Positions 25,618 to 34,455 of a DNA stretch of 49,912 bases are shown in pieces. Made by a program: the position numbers and the translations under genes. Under the pieces are notes generated by a model, which was given only the letters and a program-made list of their open reading frames with translations, was not told the DNA's origin and searched no databases. The stretch comes from an uncultured Gammaproteobacteria bacterium (lineage in GTDB: Bacteria; Pseudomonadota; Gammaproteobacteria; GCA-001735895), in NCBI GenBank assembly GCA_947260025.1, contig CAMYON010000012.1, forward strand, positions 1 through 49,912, read 5' to 3'. The first letter of the stretch is position 1. Every line of letters begins with the position of its first letter.

Positions 25618-25992
25618 TGCTTCTCTTTCCACGATAATTCCCGGTTGGTTGTCTACGAAAAAGCCGTCGAAGTATAAGCGACCCACGACTCTAAAGCACA
25701 TTCAGAATCGCACGATATACGCAGTCCGGCGGCAGTTCTTACGAATAAACGACATCCATAAGTGCTCGCAGGGACGGCGCGATCACGAGATTCCAAAGAA
25801 GGGGTGACGGCGACGAAGCGGCGCAACAAGAGCGGGCGCCCGAGTCAAGCGATGCGGTCCGTAATACAGACCATCAGCTCGCGCCTTTCAGTTTTCAGGC
25901 GACCGAACCGTGTGATTCAGGCTAATAACTTGCTTTATTTACGACGATTCTTAATATGTTCGTAATTTTTGCAACAAATAACATAATTTAAC
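25618..25992. other. Intergenic region before tupB
   Basis: This 375-bp gap lies between the divergent ETF-QO and tup genes. The left two thirds (25618-25920) hold no gene I can support. The right end is AT-rich and carries the candidate tup promoter and operator at 25930-25965. I see no molybdenum- or tungsten-cofactor riboswitch fold. The tupB ATG at 25993 has no recognisable ribosome site. Confidence 0.6.
25930..25965 (+). promoter_or_regulatory. Candidate tup promoter with overlapping inverted repeat
   Basis: TTGCTT (25930-25935), 16 bp, then TAATAT (25952-25957) form a plausible sigma-70 promoter. An inverted repeat TTACGA (25939-25944) / TCGTAA (25960-25965) brackets the -10 element and could be an operator. 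The convergent regulator at 28320-29222 is the obvious candidate to bind it. Confidence 0.4.
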
Positions 25993-26700
25993 ATGCAAGA
26001 TTTCTCGGACGCATTTGGCCTGGCGTTTTCACTGATCATTGGTGGCGACCCCGACCTGATCGAAATCATTGGCTTATCCCTGCGCGTCAGCATTACCGCC
26101 GTGGTGATCTCGGCGCTGGTGGGTTTTCCGCTCGGCGCATTGACCGCGGTAGTGCGGTTTCCGGGTCGGCAAACGATTGCAGTCATACTGAACGCGTCGA
26201 TGGGATTACCGCCGGTGGTGGTCGGCCTGCTGGTTTACATGGCACTGTCCCGCGCGGGACCGTTTGGCTGGATGAACCTGCTTTACACGCCGGCGGCGAT
26301 GATCATCGCGCAAAGTATCCTGGTTACGCCGATTATCGCCGCGCTGTCGCGCCAGGTGGTGGAAGACATGCATCACGAGTACGACGAACAGTTTCGCTCG
26401 TTCTGCATACCGACCCACCGGGTCATTGGCGCGTTGATCTGGGATTCGCGCTACAGCCTGTTGACGGTAGCCCTGGCCGGCTTCGGCCGGGCGATCGCCG
26501 AGGTCGGTGCGGTCATTATCGTCGGCGGCAACATCGATCACCTGACCCGCGTCATGACGACCGCAATCGCGCTCGAGACGTCGAAAGGCAATCTCGCGCT
26601 GGCGCTGGCGCTCGGCTTCATCCTGCTGATACTGGCGCTATCGGTGAACGCAGCGGTCTACGGGCTGCGCGCCAGCGCCCGCCGACTCTCCTATGCCTGA
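25993..26700 (+). CDS. tupB: Tungstate ABC transporter permease TupB
   Basis: This is a 235-residue inner-membrane permease with five to six helices. The coupling-loop region is 'EVGAVIIVGGNIDHLTRVMTTAIALE', which recalls the EAA-like motif of the TupB/WtpB group. The N-terminus MQDFSDAFGLAFSLIIGGDPDL is typical of TupB (FxxAxxLIxxGDxxL). It pairs with the ATPase gene that overlaps it by 8 bp and with the binding protein downstream. Together they import tungstate for tungstopterin enzymes. Assignment over molybdate rests on the TupA partner. Confidence 0.92.
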   Translation: MQDFSDAFGLAFSLIIGGDPDLIEIIGLSLRVSITAVVISALVGFPLGALTAVVRFPGRQTIAVILNASMGLPPVVVGLLVYMALSRAGPFGWMNLLYTPAAMIIAQSILVTPIIAALSRQVVEDMHHEYDEQFRSFCIPTHRVIGALIWDSRYSLLTVALAGFGRAIAEVGAVIIVGGNIDHLTRVMTTAIALETSKGNLALALALGFILLILALSVNAAVYGLRASARRLSYA

Positions 26701-27439
26701 CGCGTCGCGACCCATGTCATCGAAAACCGCCGCCTCGCTATTGTTACCCCTGGAGGTCGATTCGTTGTGCTTCCGGGTGGAGCGGGACGACCTGCTCAAA
26801 GATATCAGCGTGACCGTGGATAGCGCGGGCATTACCGGGATCCTGGGGCCCAACGGTGCCGGTAAAAGCCTGTTCTTGCGACTGCTGCACGGCCTGCTGG
26901 AACCCGCGTCCGGGGAAATTCGCTGGCACCACCGGCGGCTCGACAAGACGATACGCCGACGCCAGGCGCTGGTGTTTCAAAAACCGGTGCTGATGCGCCG
27001 CTCGGTGGCGGCGAACATCGATTTCGTGTTGAACTCCAGTACTCGATCCAGGCAGCGGCGCGATGAGGTACTGCAGCAGGCGGGCCTGTACCGGCAGCGC
27101 AGTCAACCCGCGCGGCTGCTATCCGGCGGCGAGCAGCAAAGGCTGGCGCTGGCGCGCGCGCTCGCGACCGAGCCCGAAGTGCTGCTGCTAGACGAACCCT
27201 GCGCCAGCATCGATTCGGCCACCACCCTGCAGATCGAAAACCTGCTGCAGGAGACTTCCGCGCGCGGGGTAAAGATCATTCTCGTGACCCACGATATCGG
27301 CCAGGCGCGACGCCTGTCGGACGACGTCATCTTCATGCACGATGGCCGCCTGCTCGAGTATCAATCCGCCACCACGTTTTTCGATTCGCCGTCGAGCCCG
27401 CAGGCAAGCGCCTACCTCGAAGGCAGGATCGTTATTTAG
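26693..27439 (+). CDS. tupC: Tungstate ABC transporter ATPase TupC
   Basis: This is a 248-residue ABC ATPase with Walker A GPNGAGKS, signature LSGGEQQRLALARAL, Walker B EVLLLDEPCASID and switch His in LVTHD. It lacks the C-terminal MOP/TOBE domain found in ModC, so feedback by bound oxyanion on the ATPase is not expected. The ATG at 26693 overlaps the tupB stop by 8 bp. A second ATG at 26714 would also leave the domain intact. It powers uptake through TupB. Confidence 0.92.
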   Translation: MPDASRPMSSKTAASLLLPLEVDSLCFRVERDDLLKDISVTVDSAGITGILGPNGAGKSLFLRLLHGLLEPASGEIRWHHRRLDKTIRRRQALVFQKPVLMRRSVAANIDFVLNSSTRSRQRRDEVLQQAGLYRQRSQPARLLSGGEQQRLALARALATEPEVLLLDEPCASIDSATTLQIENLLQETSARGVKIILVTHDIGQARRLSDDVIFMHDGRLLEYQSATTFFDSPSSPQASAYLEGRIVI

Positions 27440-27475
27440 TCAATCACGACACAACCATTACGACAGGAGAAAATA

Positions 27476-28297
27476 GTGAGACTGCTGGTCAAAAATACAC
27501 TGGTCGCCGCTGCGCTTACCATTCTCGGCAGCGGCCAGGCATGGTCGACCGACACCTCGATCATCGTCCAGTCCACGACGTCGACCGCTAACTCGGGGCT
27601 CTACGATCACCTGCTGCCGATGTTTACGCGGGAGACCGACATCACCGTCAACGTGGTGGCGGTGGGTACCGGGCAGGCGCTTAAAAATGCCCGTAACTGC
27701 GACGGTGACGTGCTGCTGGTACACGCCAGGTCCGCGGAAGAAAAGTTTGTCGCCGAGGGTTACGGTGTCGAGCGCCATGATGTCATGTATAACGATTTCG
27801 TTTTCGTCGGGCCGCCCACCGATGCGGCCGCGATCGCCAGCGGCATGTCAGCGCTCGACGCCCTGGCCCGCATCGCCGGCAGCCAATCGAAGTTTGCCTC
27901 GCGCGGCGATAACTCGGGCACGCACAAAAAAGAAATGTCGTTATGGAAAGAAACCGCCATCGATCCGACCCGGGGCAGCGGCAAGTGGTATCTCGAGACC
28001 GGTTCGGGCATGGGCGCGACGCTCAACGCGGCGGTTGGCAGCGGCGCCTACACCATGACCGACCGCGCAACCTGGATCAGCTTCAGAAACAAGCAGGATT
28101 TCGAGATCCAGGTCGAGGGCGACGACGCGCTGTTCAATCAATACGGCATCATCATGGTGAACCCCGAAAAATGCGACCAGGTAAAGCGCGAGGCGGCACA
28201 GCGCTTTGTCGACTGGATCGTGTCGGACACGGGCCAGGCCGCGATCGCAGCCTACCAGCTAAACGGGCAACAGCTGTTTTTCCCCAACGCCAGGTAG
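27476..28297 (+). CDS. tupA: Tungstate-binding periplasmic protein TupA
   Basis: This is a 273-residue substrate-binding protein with a signal peptide (residues 1-22, ending AWS). The anion-binding motif TTSTANSGLYDHLLP near the N-terminus matches the TTTS-type signature that marks TupA against the molybdate protein ModA. Further TupA blocks are 'RGDNSGTHKKEMSLWK' and YLETGSGMGATLNAA. The start is GTG at 27476, six bases after a strong AGGAG ribosome site. It lies 36 bp after tupC and is the last gene of the operon, facing the convergent regulator whose stop lies 22 bp away. Confidence 0.94.
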   Translation: MRLLVKNTLVAAALTILGSGQAWSTDTSIIVQSTTSTANSGLYDHLLPMFTRETDITVNVVAVGTGQALKNARNCDGDVLLVHARSAEEKFVAEGYGVERHDVMYNDFVFVGPPTDAAAIASGMSALDALARIAGSQSKFASRGDNSGTHKKEMSLWKETAIDPTRGSGKWYLETGSGMGATLNAAVGSGAYTMTDRATWISFRNKQDFEIQVEGDDALFNQYGIIMVNPEKCDQVKREAAQRFVDWIVSDTGQAAIAAYQLNGQQLFFPNAR

Positions 28298-28319
28298 CGC
28301 CAGGTACGGCGTAATCCCA

Positions 28320-29222
28320 CTATCCCGGCTCTGCCGCGTTGAAATGCACCCGGAACTGGTCGTCGATGCTGTAGCCGGCCAGGTCCGCCGCGTGCTCGCG
28401 AAACGCGGTCGTCTGGCAAAAGCGAAGTAGCGACTGCCAGGTCGGCTCGAACCAGTCTCGCCGGTCGACCACTATGTCATAGCGCTCGTCGATCACCGGC
28501 ACGTAACCGAGGCGATGCTGGGCGGCCAGCGAAGCCAGGCCAAAGGTGGCGTCGGCGCGGCCTTCGACGACTTCGATCACCGCGTCGGATTCGCTGCGCG
28601 TCGGCGTCAACCAGTTTATAGCGACCGCATCGACCTGCTGCTGCCGCAGCAGCGCTTCGAGCAATATCTGACTGCCGGCCTCGGCTTGCCGCGGCACCAT
28701 GCTCTTGCCGGCCAGGTCGCTCAATCCCGAGTACTGCTGCACCGCCTCCGGCGGCACGATGATGCCGCGCGAACGTTTTGCCCACTCGACCAGCACGACA
28801 TCGGCACGGGCGAAACGCGACTCGACCTGCGCATTGTTCCAGCTGCCGCTCGACGCTTCGTAGAGATGCAACCCGGCCGCGATGCCCTCGCGATTAGCGA
28901 AACGCGACAGGCCGTCGAGGCTACTGTCGAAATAGCTGGCCAGGCCGCAACAGGAGGCTCGCAACGCCCATTCCAGCAGCGGATCATGGCTGCCGACGAT
29001 AACCAGCGGCCGCGGCGCGGCGGCTCGCGGCGCCGGGCCTGCAGGATGCGTTTCGTTCTGCGCCAACCAGTCATCGATTGCGTCGCGCGGAAACAGCAGT
29101 TTGCCGGTGGCGCGGGTGCAGGGCACCGCGCCCGAGGCCACCAGGTCGTAGACCTTGCGCTCCTTGATTCGCAGCAGTTCGGCGAGTTCCCTGGTGGTAA
29201 GATATTCAGTCAACGGCGGCAC
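28320..29222 (-). CDS. One-component regulator: excisionase-type HTH plus periplasmic-binding-like domain
   Basis: This is a 300-residue cytosolic protein. Residues 5-55 form a MerR/excisionase-type helix-turn-helix (LTTRELAELLRIKERKVYDL, then FPRDAIDDWL). Residues 70-290 form a PBP-like domain of the molybdate/tungstate type (WTLTPTRSESDAVIEVVEGRADATFG-like region). Proteins of this layout regulate molybdate or tungstate uptake and cofactor genes. The gene is convergent with tupA, so a tungstate-sensing repressor of tupBCA is the natural guess. The start is GTG at 29222, with no strong ribosome site visible. No direct evidence for the ligand. Confidence 0.8.
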   Translation of the reverse strand: MPPLTEYLTTRELAELLRIKERKVYDLVASGAVPCTRATGKLLFPRDAIDDWLAQNETHPAGPAPRAAAPRPLVIVGSHDPLLEWALRASCCGLASYFDSSLDGLSRFANREGIAAGLHLYEASSGSWNNAQVESRFARADVVLVEWAKRSRGIIVPPEAVQQYSGLSDLAGKSMVPRQAEAGSQILLEALLRQQQVDAVAINWLTPTRSESDAVIEVVEGRADATFGLASLAAQHRLGYVPVIDERYDIVVDRRDWFEPTWQSLLRFCQTTAFREHAADLAGYSIDDQFRVHFNAAEPG

Positions 29223-29373
29223 GGCATTCGAGGATGTCTTGTCAATTTAGCACAGTCGCCGTGACCGCAAAAGCGAGCAGCAACATGCCGGGTCGTGGTG
29301 AACGCGGATACCTGGATAAAGGATTTACTCTGCGACAATCGCTGTCTCACACGCATCACCGCGAGAAGCGTCT

Positions 29374-30102
29374 TCAGACGCTATCCGGCGCCCTGAAGGT
29401 GATCACGAGCACGTCGCGGAAAGCCTCCGACTCCGGATCGAGCGGGGTGATCGGGGTAACGCCATGGTAGACGCGGCGATCGTTGACCAGCACCATGTCG
29501 AAGGTCTCGCGCAGCGTGAATTCTCCCACCAGGTTGTTGTCGAGGTCGAAGATCGTGGTCGCGCCGCTATCGATGTTGACGCGCTTGATCATGACGACGA
29601 TGACGAAATCGACGCCATCGCGATGCACGCCTTCGGGGGTTGGCTTGCCCAGCCCGCCGTCGCGCGCCTCGATGCGGAACTGGTGCAACTCGATATGCCA
29701 CTGGTGGTTGCCGCTGAGCTGGCTGAAAACCCGGCCGCCGAACTCGAGCAGCGCGGCCAGCGTCAGGCTGTGATGCAGGTCGTCCAGTATCGGCGCGAAG
29801 TAGCGCGCCACACCGCCATTCAATGGATTGTAATCGACCGTCTGGTAGTGCGGCTGATATGGCATTTGCAGCGCCGCCTCGCCCGGATTCTGGATTGCGT
29901 AGACCGCGTGACGGCGCTTGCGGTACTTGCCGCCGTCGGCCATGTACTGGTCCTGCTCGAGATGCCCCCAGCTATCGAGAAAGGCCTGATCGTCGCCGAT
30001 CGGCGCCCGCGCCAGCTCCGATAACAACTCGATGGCGTGGCTGGAGTCGACGAACAGAAAATCATCCGTGCCCAGGCGTGCGACAATATCGGTAATTTGC
30101 AA
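29374..30102 (-). CDS. 2-oxoglutarate/Fe(II)-dependent oxygenase, isoleucine-hydroxylase-like family
   Basis: This is a 242-residue oxygenase of the 2OG-Fe family that includes bacterial L-isoleucine 4-hydroxylase. The facial triad is His160, Asp162 (GVHRDGVDF) and His213 (RVYHGVTP). An arginine near 229 (EAFRDVLVITF) is placed to bind 2-oxoglutarate. It is unrelated to TauD. The TTG start at 30102 lies 63 bp after the tauA stop on the same strand, with a GAGG eight bases upstream. The context suggests a substrate linked to amino- or sulfonic-acid use, but none can be assigned. The 150 bp after its neighbour's start (29223-29373) hold nothing evident. Confidence 0.83.
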   Translation of the reverse strand: MQITDIVARLGTDDFLFVDSSHAIELLSELARAPIGDDQAFLDSWGHLEQDQYMADGGKYRKRRHAVYAIQNPGEAALQMPYQPHYQTVDYNPLNGGVARYFAPILDDLHHSLTLAALLEFGGRVFSQLSGNHQWHIELHQFRIEARDGGLGKPTPEGVHRDGVDFVIVVMIKRVNIDSGATTIFDLDNNLVGEFTLRETFDMVLVNDRRVYHGVTPITPLDPESEAFRDVLVITFRAPDSV

Positions 30103-30165
30103 GGGGTCGGCCTCTAGCCTGTCAACCAGGACGACCGTTGGCGAGCCAGCGGCGCGGCGTAACGG

Positions 30166-31155
30166 CTACCATCGTAAAAAACGCGTTGTTACAAAACGAT
30201 CGTAATTATCCAGCGGCTCGCCAAGTTGCCCGTGAGTCGCAAGAAAGTCGGCAAGATCGCTGATGTAGTCGACCACCTCGGCACCCATCCAGGCTTCCGA
30301 TTTCTGCTGCGCGATCGACGGAAAACTGAACTCGGAGAGGGCGCGGTCGGCGACCCCCTGATCCATTTGCGCCGCACGCGCGATCGCCGCGCGCATCGGA
30401 TCGGGATTCAGTTGCCACTGCTCGTTGGCCGCCCCGACTACGTCCATAAAGGCCTGTACCATTTCCGGGTGTTCGTTCATGAACGCGGTAGAGACCGTGA
30501 TCGCGTCGAACAGTCTGAGCCCAAGCGCTTCCTGTTCAGCCCCGGATAGCAACGGCTTGCCAAGCGTGCGGATGGCGCGCAGGGTACCGCCAGAGGCGCA
30601 GGCCATGTCAACTTCGCCCTGCTGCAGCGCGCTGGCGGTTGCAGTACCGTCGTCGGTATCGACGATTTCGACCTGCGATTCGTCGATACCGAGATGCTCC
30701 AGCACCCGCAGCATGCGATAGTGGCTGAGGCTGCCGGCCTCTACCGCGACCTTGCTGCCGGCGAGCAGCGCGGCATTGTCGCGCGTGATACCGGCGCTGT
30801 CCGGTACGATGCAGTTGTCGTTTTCGGGATATACGCCGGCAATACCGACCATGGTCAGGTCGAGGCCCCGGGTAATGCCCGCCAGGAACGGAACATGCCC
30901 CTGCGAGTAAGCGATCTGCACGCGCTTCTCGGCCAACGCGGTGTTCATCGCGTCACCGTTATCGAACGGCACCCAGCTGACGCTCAGGCCGAGCGCGTAG
31001 TCGAAGGTGTTGGTGGCCTGGGCAAACTGGGCCGGGCTCGGCCACTGCGTTATAAAGCCAACGGCAATCTCCGTTGGCTTATGACCCGCGGCACTGCCGA
31101 CGGTCGAGAACAGACCGACCCACAGTGCCACAGAGAGGATAATACCGCGTTTCAT
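30166..31155 (-). CDS. tauA: Taurine ABC transporter substrate-binding protein
   Basis: This is a 329-residue periplasmic binding protein with a signal peptide (1-22, ending GSA). The mature part carries IAVGFITQWPSPAQFAQA, GDAMNTALAEKRVQIAYSQG, 'AGVYPENDNCIV' and FDAITVSTAFMNEHPEMVQAF, all typical of TauA. TauA delivers taurine to the TauBC importer. No tauB or tauC lies in this window, so the partner genes must be elsewhere or the import route differs. It begins 26 bp after the tpa stop and is probably cotranscribed with it, directly ahead of the 2OG-Fe oxygenase gene. Confidence 0.88.
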   Translation of the reverse strand: MKRGIILSVALWVGLFSTVGSAAGHKPTEIAVGFITQWPSPAQFAQATNTFDYALGLSVSWVPFDNGDAMNTALAEKRVQIAYSQGHVPFLAGITRGLDLTMVGIAGVYPENDNCIVPDSAGITRDNAALLAGSKVAVEAGSLSHYRMLRVLEHLGIDESQVEIVDTDDGTATASALQQGEVDMACASGGTLRAIRTLGKPLLSGAEQEALGLRLFDAITVSTAFMNEHPEMVQAFMDVVGAANEQWQLNPDPMRAAIARAAQMDQGVADRALSEFSFPSIAQQKSEAWMGAEVVDYISDLADFLATHGQLGEPLDNYDRFVTTRFLRW

Positions 31156-31181
31156 GGGCAGGGCATTATCCCCGTTGCCGG

Positions 31182-32552
31182 CTACATTTCAAGATTGCCT
31201 AGAGCGACATCGATCGAGTTGATAATTTCATCGATATCGTCTTTGGTACAGATCAATGCCGGGCTCAGGCACAGGGTATTGTTGTACTTCGGCAAGCTGC
31301 GATTGGTGCGGCCGATCATGACGCCCTGCCTGAGACAGTCGGCGGCAACCCCGGCAACCAGGGCTTCGTCCAGCGGTTCGCGGGTTTCACGGTCCTTGAC
31401 CAGCTCGGCGCCGAGAAACAGGCCCTTGCCGCGCACGTCGCCGATGACCGGGTACTTGTCCTTGAGCTCGTGCAGGCGCTCGAGGCAGTAATCGCCCTGC
31501 TTGACGACATTATCGAGCAGGTTTTCCTCCTCGATGATGCGCATGTTTTCGAGCGCCGCGGCGGGTCCGCCGGCGCAACCGCCGAAGGTGCTGATGTCAC
31601 GAAAATAATGCATCTTGTCGCTGGGCTCGGCGAGGAACTCGTTGAACAGGTCTTCGGTGGTGGCCAGCACCGAGATCGCCGCGTAACCGCTGGCGACGCC
31701 CTTGGCCATGGTGACCATGTCGGGATTGACGTTGAAATGCTGGTAACCGAACCACTTGCCGGTGCGGCCCATGCCGCAAACGACTTCGTCGATATGGATC
31801 AGCACGCCGTACTTGCTGCAGATTTCCTGCACGGTCTCCCAGTATCCCTCGGGCGGCACGATGACGCCTCCGCCGGCGGTAATCGGCTCGAGGCAGATCG
31901 AGCCAACCGTGTCCGGATCTTCCGCGAGAATGACCTTCTCGATGTCCTTCGCCGCCTGCACGCCGTAGTCGGGATCATCGCCGCGTGGATCGCGGTAGGC
32001 GAGACAGTGCGGAACCTCGACGAAACCCGGGGTGAACGGGCCGTACTGATCCTTGCGCTGCGCCTGGCCACCGGCGCTCAGGGTCGTAATCGTGGTGCCG
32101 TGGTAATCGCGGTCGCGGTAGAGAATCTTGTGCTTCTTGCCGTCGTTTTTCATCGCGGCGAGCTGGCGCACCAGCTTGAAACCCTTTTCGTTGGCCTCGG
32201 AACCCGAGTTGGCGTAGTAGACGCGCGACAGGCCCGGCATTTTGTCGACCAGTTTCTCGGCGAACTGCGCACCGGGAATATTGCCGGCCGAGTTGGCGAA
32301 GTAACACATCTTGACGATTTGATCGCGCACCGCGTCGCCGATGCTTTCCCGGCCATAGCCGACATTGACGGTCCACACGCCGCCGGAAACGGCGTCGAGA
32401 TATTCGCGACCATTATGATCCTTGACGCGCAAACCCTTGCCCTCGACGATCACCATCGGGTCGGTAGTCTGCCAGGGCTTGTGCTGCACCAGGTGATGCC
32501 ACAGGTGATTTCTGTCGCTGCCTACGATTTCATTAATATTTTCGGGCTTCAT
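31182..32552 (-). CDS. tpa: Taurine-pyruvate aminotransferase
   Basis: This is a 456-residue class III PLP-dependent aminotransferase that converts taurine and pyruvate to sulfoacetaldehyde and alanine. The PLP lysine is Lys284 in MAKGVASGYAAI. The cofactor aspartate is in HIDEVVCGMGRTG, and the phosphate region is ANSGSEANEKGFKL. The N-terminus 'NRNHLWHHLVQHKP'-like block matches Tpa rather than the beta-alanine or GABA enzymes. I start at ATG 32552, not at an in-frame codon at 32630, because it fits the family and has GGAG upstream. It is divergent from the MocR-type regulator and sits in front of tauA. Confidence 0.93.
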   Translation of the reverse strand: MKPENINEIVGSDRNHLWHHLVQHKPWQTTDPMVIVEGKGLRVKDHNGREYLDAVSGGVWTVNVGYGRESIGDAVRDQIVKMCYFANSAGNIPGAQFAEKLVDKMPGLSRVYYANSGSEANEKGFKLVRQLAAMKNDGKKHKILYRDRDYHGTTITTLSAGGQAQRKDQYGPFTPGFVEVPHCLAYRDPRGDDPDYGVQAAKDIEKVILAEDPDTVGSICLEPITAGGGVIVPPEGYWETVQEICSKYGVLIHIDEVVCGMGRTGKWFGYQHFNVNPDMVTMAKGVASGYAAISVLATTEDLFNEFLAEPSDKMHYFRDISTFGGCAGGPAAALENMRIIEEENLLDNVVKQGDYCLERLHELKDKYPVIGDVRGKGLFLGAELVKDRETREPLDEALVAGVAADCLRQGVMIGRTNRSLPKYNNTLCLSPALICTKDDIDEIINSIDVALGNLEM

Positions 32553-32674
32553 CGCACTCTCCGCGGGCCAGGGCCGCCATAAAAATGGATTGGGGGAAGC
32601 AGAGGCTAAATTGAAAGGAACAGGATACAATAGAGCCAGATTATGCCTATTGATGAGACCACACGCTTAGCAAG
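32553..32674. promoter_or_regulatory. Divergent promoter region of tpa and tauR
   Basis: This 122-bp gap must hold both promoters. On the minus strand a degenerate CTGGCTCTAT resembles the CTGGTATTAA and CTGGTACTAC repeats before xsc, but a second half-site at helical spacing is not clear. I do not call a specific operator here. Confidence 0.35.
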
Positions 32675-34165
32675 ATGTTAAACCGCAGCGACAATATGAT
32701 GTGGAGCCAGCTGTTCCAGCTGTCGCGAGACCGCAAGATCAGCTACCAGCGCCAGCTGCGCGAAATGATCGTCAGCGCGATTCTCGACGACAAGCTGCCG
32801 CTGGAAGTGCCACTGCCGTCGTCGCGTGAACTCGCGCGCCATCTCGGCGTTGCGCGCAATACCGTGGTGCTCGCCTACCAGCAGCTGATCGACGAGGGTT
32901 ACCTGGTGGCGCGCGAGCGCAGCGGTTACTACATCGATAAAACCATGCTCGAGGGGCGCGTGCGCGTCGACCCGGTGCGCCTCGACGGAGAGCATCAACC
33001 GCCCGACTGGAACCGGCATATCAAGTTTCACCCGTCGCAGCAGCGCAATATCGTCAAACCGCTGGACTGGAAGCAGTATCCGTACCCATTCCTGTTCGGA
33101 CAACTCGATCCCGACCTGTTCCCGGTGGCGGACTGGCGCGAGTGCTGCCGCCAGGCGCTCAGCGTCAGCGATATCCGCGACGTCACCCCCGATCGTATCG
33201 ATATCGACGATCCGTTGCTGATCGAGCAGATCCAGGCGCGCATCCTGCCGCGCCGCGGGGTGTGGGCGGCGCGCGATGAAATCCTGATCACGATGGGCGC
33301 GCAGCAGGCGCTGTACATCCTCGCCGACCTGCTGATCGAAAAAGGCACCCGCGTCGGCATGGAGAACCCGGGCTACCCGGACGCGCGCAACATCTTCGAG
33401 CTCAAGTCGCCGCGCATGGTACCGCTCGCGGTCGACGACCACGGCGTAGTCCCGGGTAAGGATTTGAATTCGAGTGAATTCATCTATACCACCCCGAGCC
33501 ACCAGTCGCCGACCACCGTCACGATGCCGCTGGAACGCCGCGAGCAACTGCTGAAACAGGCCGAAAAGCACGACTTCCTGATTATCGAAGACGACTACGA
33601 GAGCGAGATCAACTTTGTCGGCGAACCGACGCCGGCGCTGAAAAGCCTCGACGCCAGCGGTCGCGTTATCTATGTCGGCAGCCTGTCGAAAACGCTGGCG
33701 CCCGGGCTGCGCCTCGGCTACATGGTCGGGCCGAAGGCCCTGATCGAAGAGGCACGGGCGCTGCGGCGCCTGATGGTGCGCCATCCGCCGGCCAACAACC
33801 AGCGCATCGTCGCGCTGTTCCTGTCGATGGGCCATCACGACTCGCTGATCCACCGACTCAGCCAGACTTACCAGGATCGCTGGGAAGTCATGGGCAAGGC
33901 GCTCAACCGGCATTTGCCCGAATCCTCGCGCATCCCGTCGTTCGGCGGGACTTCCTACTGGGTCGAGGGTCCCGCCAGTCTCGATACGCGCCAGCTCAAG
34001 GAAAAGGCGCGCGAGTCCGGTATCCTGATCGAGTCGGGTGACATCTGTTTCATGCAGGACGATCCGCCGCAGAATTTCATTCGCCTCGGCTATTCGTCGA
34101 TAGCCGCCAATCGCATCGAACCCGGCATCAAGAAGCTCGCCGGCCTGATCCACGAGATGATCTAG
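32675..34165 (+). CDS. tauR: MocR-family transcriptional regulator, TauR type
   Basis: This is a 496-residue MocR regulator. A GntR-type winged helix (about 25-85, with PLPSSRELARHLGVARNTVVLAYQQL split over the fold) is followed by a class I aminotransferase-like domain. The PLP lysine is Lys339 (VGSLSKTLAPGLRLGYM). These proteins sense an amino compound through PLP. TauR members activate taurine genes. Its place between divergent tpa and downstream xsc supports a taurine role. The ATG at 32675 is used; a second ATG pair seven codons on (MMWSQLF) is also possible. A long antisense frame over this gene is not a real gene. Confidence 0.9.
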   Translation: MLNRSDNMMWSQLFQLSRDRKISYQRQLREMIVSAILDDKLPLEVPLPSSRELARHLGVARNTVVLAYQQLIDEGYLVARERSGYYIDKTMLEGRVRVDPVRLDGEHQPPDWNRHIKFHPSQQRNIVKPLDWKQYPYPFLFGQLDPDLFPVADWRECCRQALSVSDIRDVTPDRIDIDDPLLIEQIQARILPRRGVWAARDEILITMGAQQALYILADLLIEKGTRVGMENPGYPDARNIFELKSPRMVPLAVDDHGVVPGKDLNSSEFIYTTPSHQSPTTVTMPLERREQLLKQAEKHDFLIIEDDYESEINFVGEPTPALKSLDASGRVIYVGSLSKTLAPGLRLGYMVGPKALIEEARALRRLMVRHPPANNQRIVALFLSMGHHDSLIHRLSQTYQDRWEVMGKALNRHLPESSRIPSFGGTSYWVEGPASLDTRQLKEKARESGILIESGDICFMQDDPPQNFIRLGYSSIAANRIEPGIKKLAGLIHEMI

Positions 34166-34178
34166 CGTCGATGGTTTC

Positions 34179-34412
34179 GGGTCGCTTCGAAGGGGTCAGA
34201 GCAATCCTTCGATATGGAGGGTACTGGGTCGCTTCGAAGGGGTCAGAGCAAAAATGCCGTTGAGGCTTGAGTAGTAGAGTGTTTTTTTGCCGGCATTTTT
34301 GGTCTGACCCCAGGCGTCTCGACGTTGGGAAGATCGGGGTCAGATCAAAAATTTCCCGATCCCTGTTCGGATGGGATGATAGCGCCGAAATTTTTGCTCT
34401 GACCCCTTCGAA
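34179..34412. repeat. Composite hairpin repeat with a partial duplicate
   Basis: Two hairpin units of the family seen at 16656 lie here: 34239-34311 (73 bp, arms match 20 of 21) and 34336-34406 (71 bp, arms match 19 of 20). Outer borders are CGCTTCGAAGGGGTCAGAGC and its complement ending TTCGAAGCG. In front stands an orphan left end: a 26-bp segment starting GGGTCGCTTCGAAGGGG occurs at 34179-34204 and again, identical, at 34226-34251. It fills the gap between tauR and the xsc promoter. Confidence 0.87.
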
Positions 34413-34455
34413 GCGATCTGAAACAATATCCCCTAAGTTTGCACCCTCCACTTAA

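Noticed and set aside
25618-25992. Molybdenum/tungsten cofactor riboswitch before tupB
   Set aside because: I could not find the expected multi-stem core; the region near the gene is AT-rich with only a short inverted repeat.
29374-30102. TauD-type taurine dioxygenase
   Set aside because: The residues around the metal triad and the overall length fit the isoleucine-hydroxylase-like family, not TauD; pathway context alone is not enough.
32678-34153. A 491-codon open frame on the minus strand over tauR
   Set aside because: It is a shadow of the MocR gene in GC-rich DNA. Its translation has no fold-like pattern, while the plus strand has a full HTH and PLP motif.
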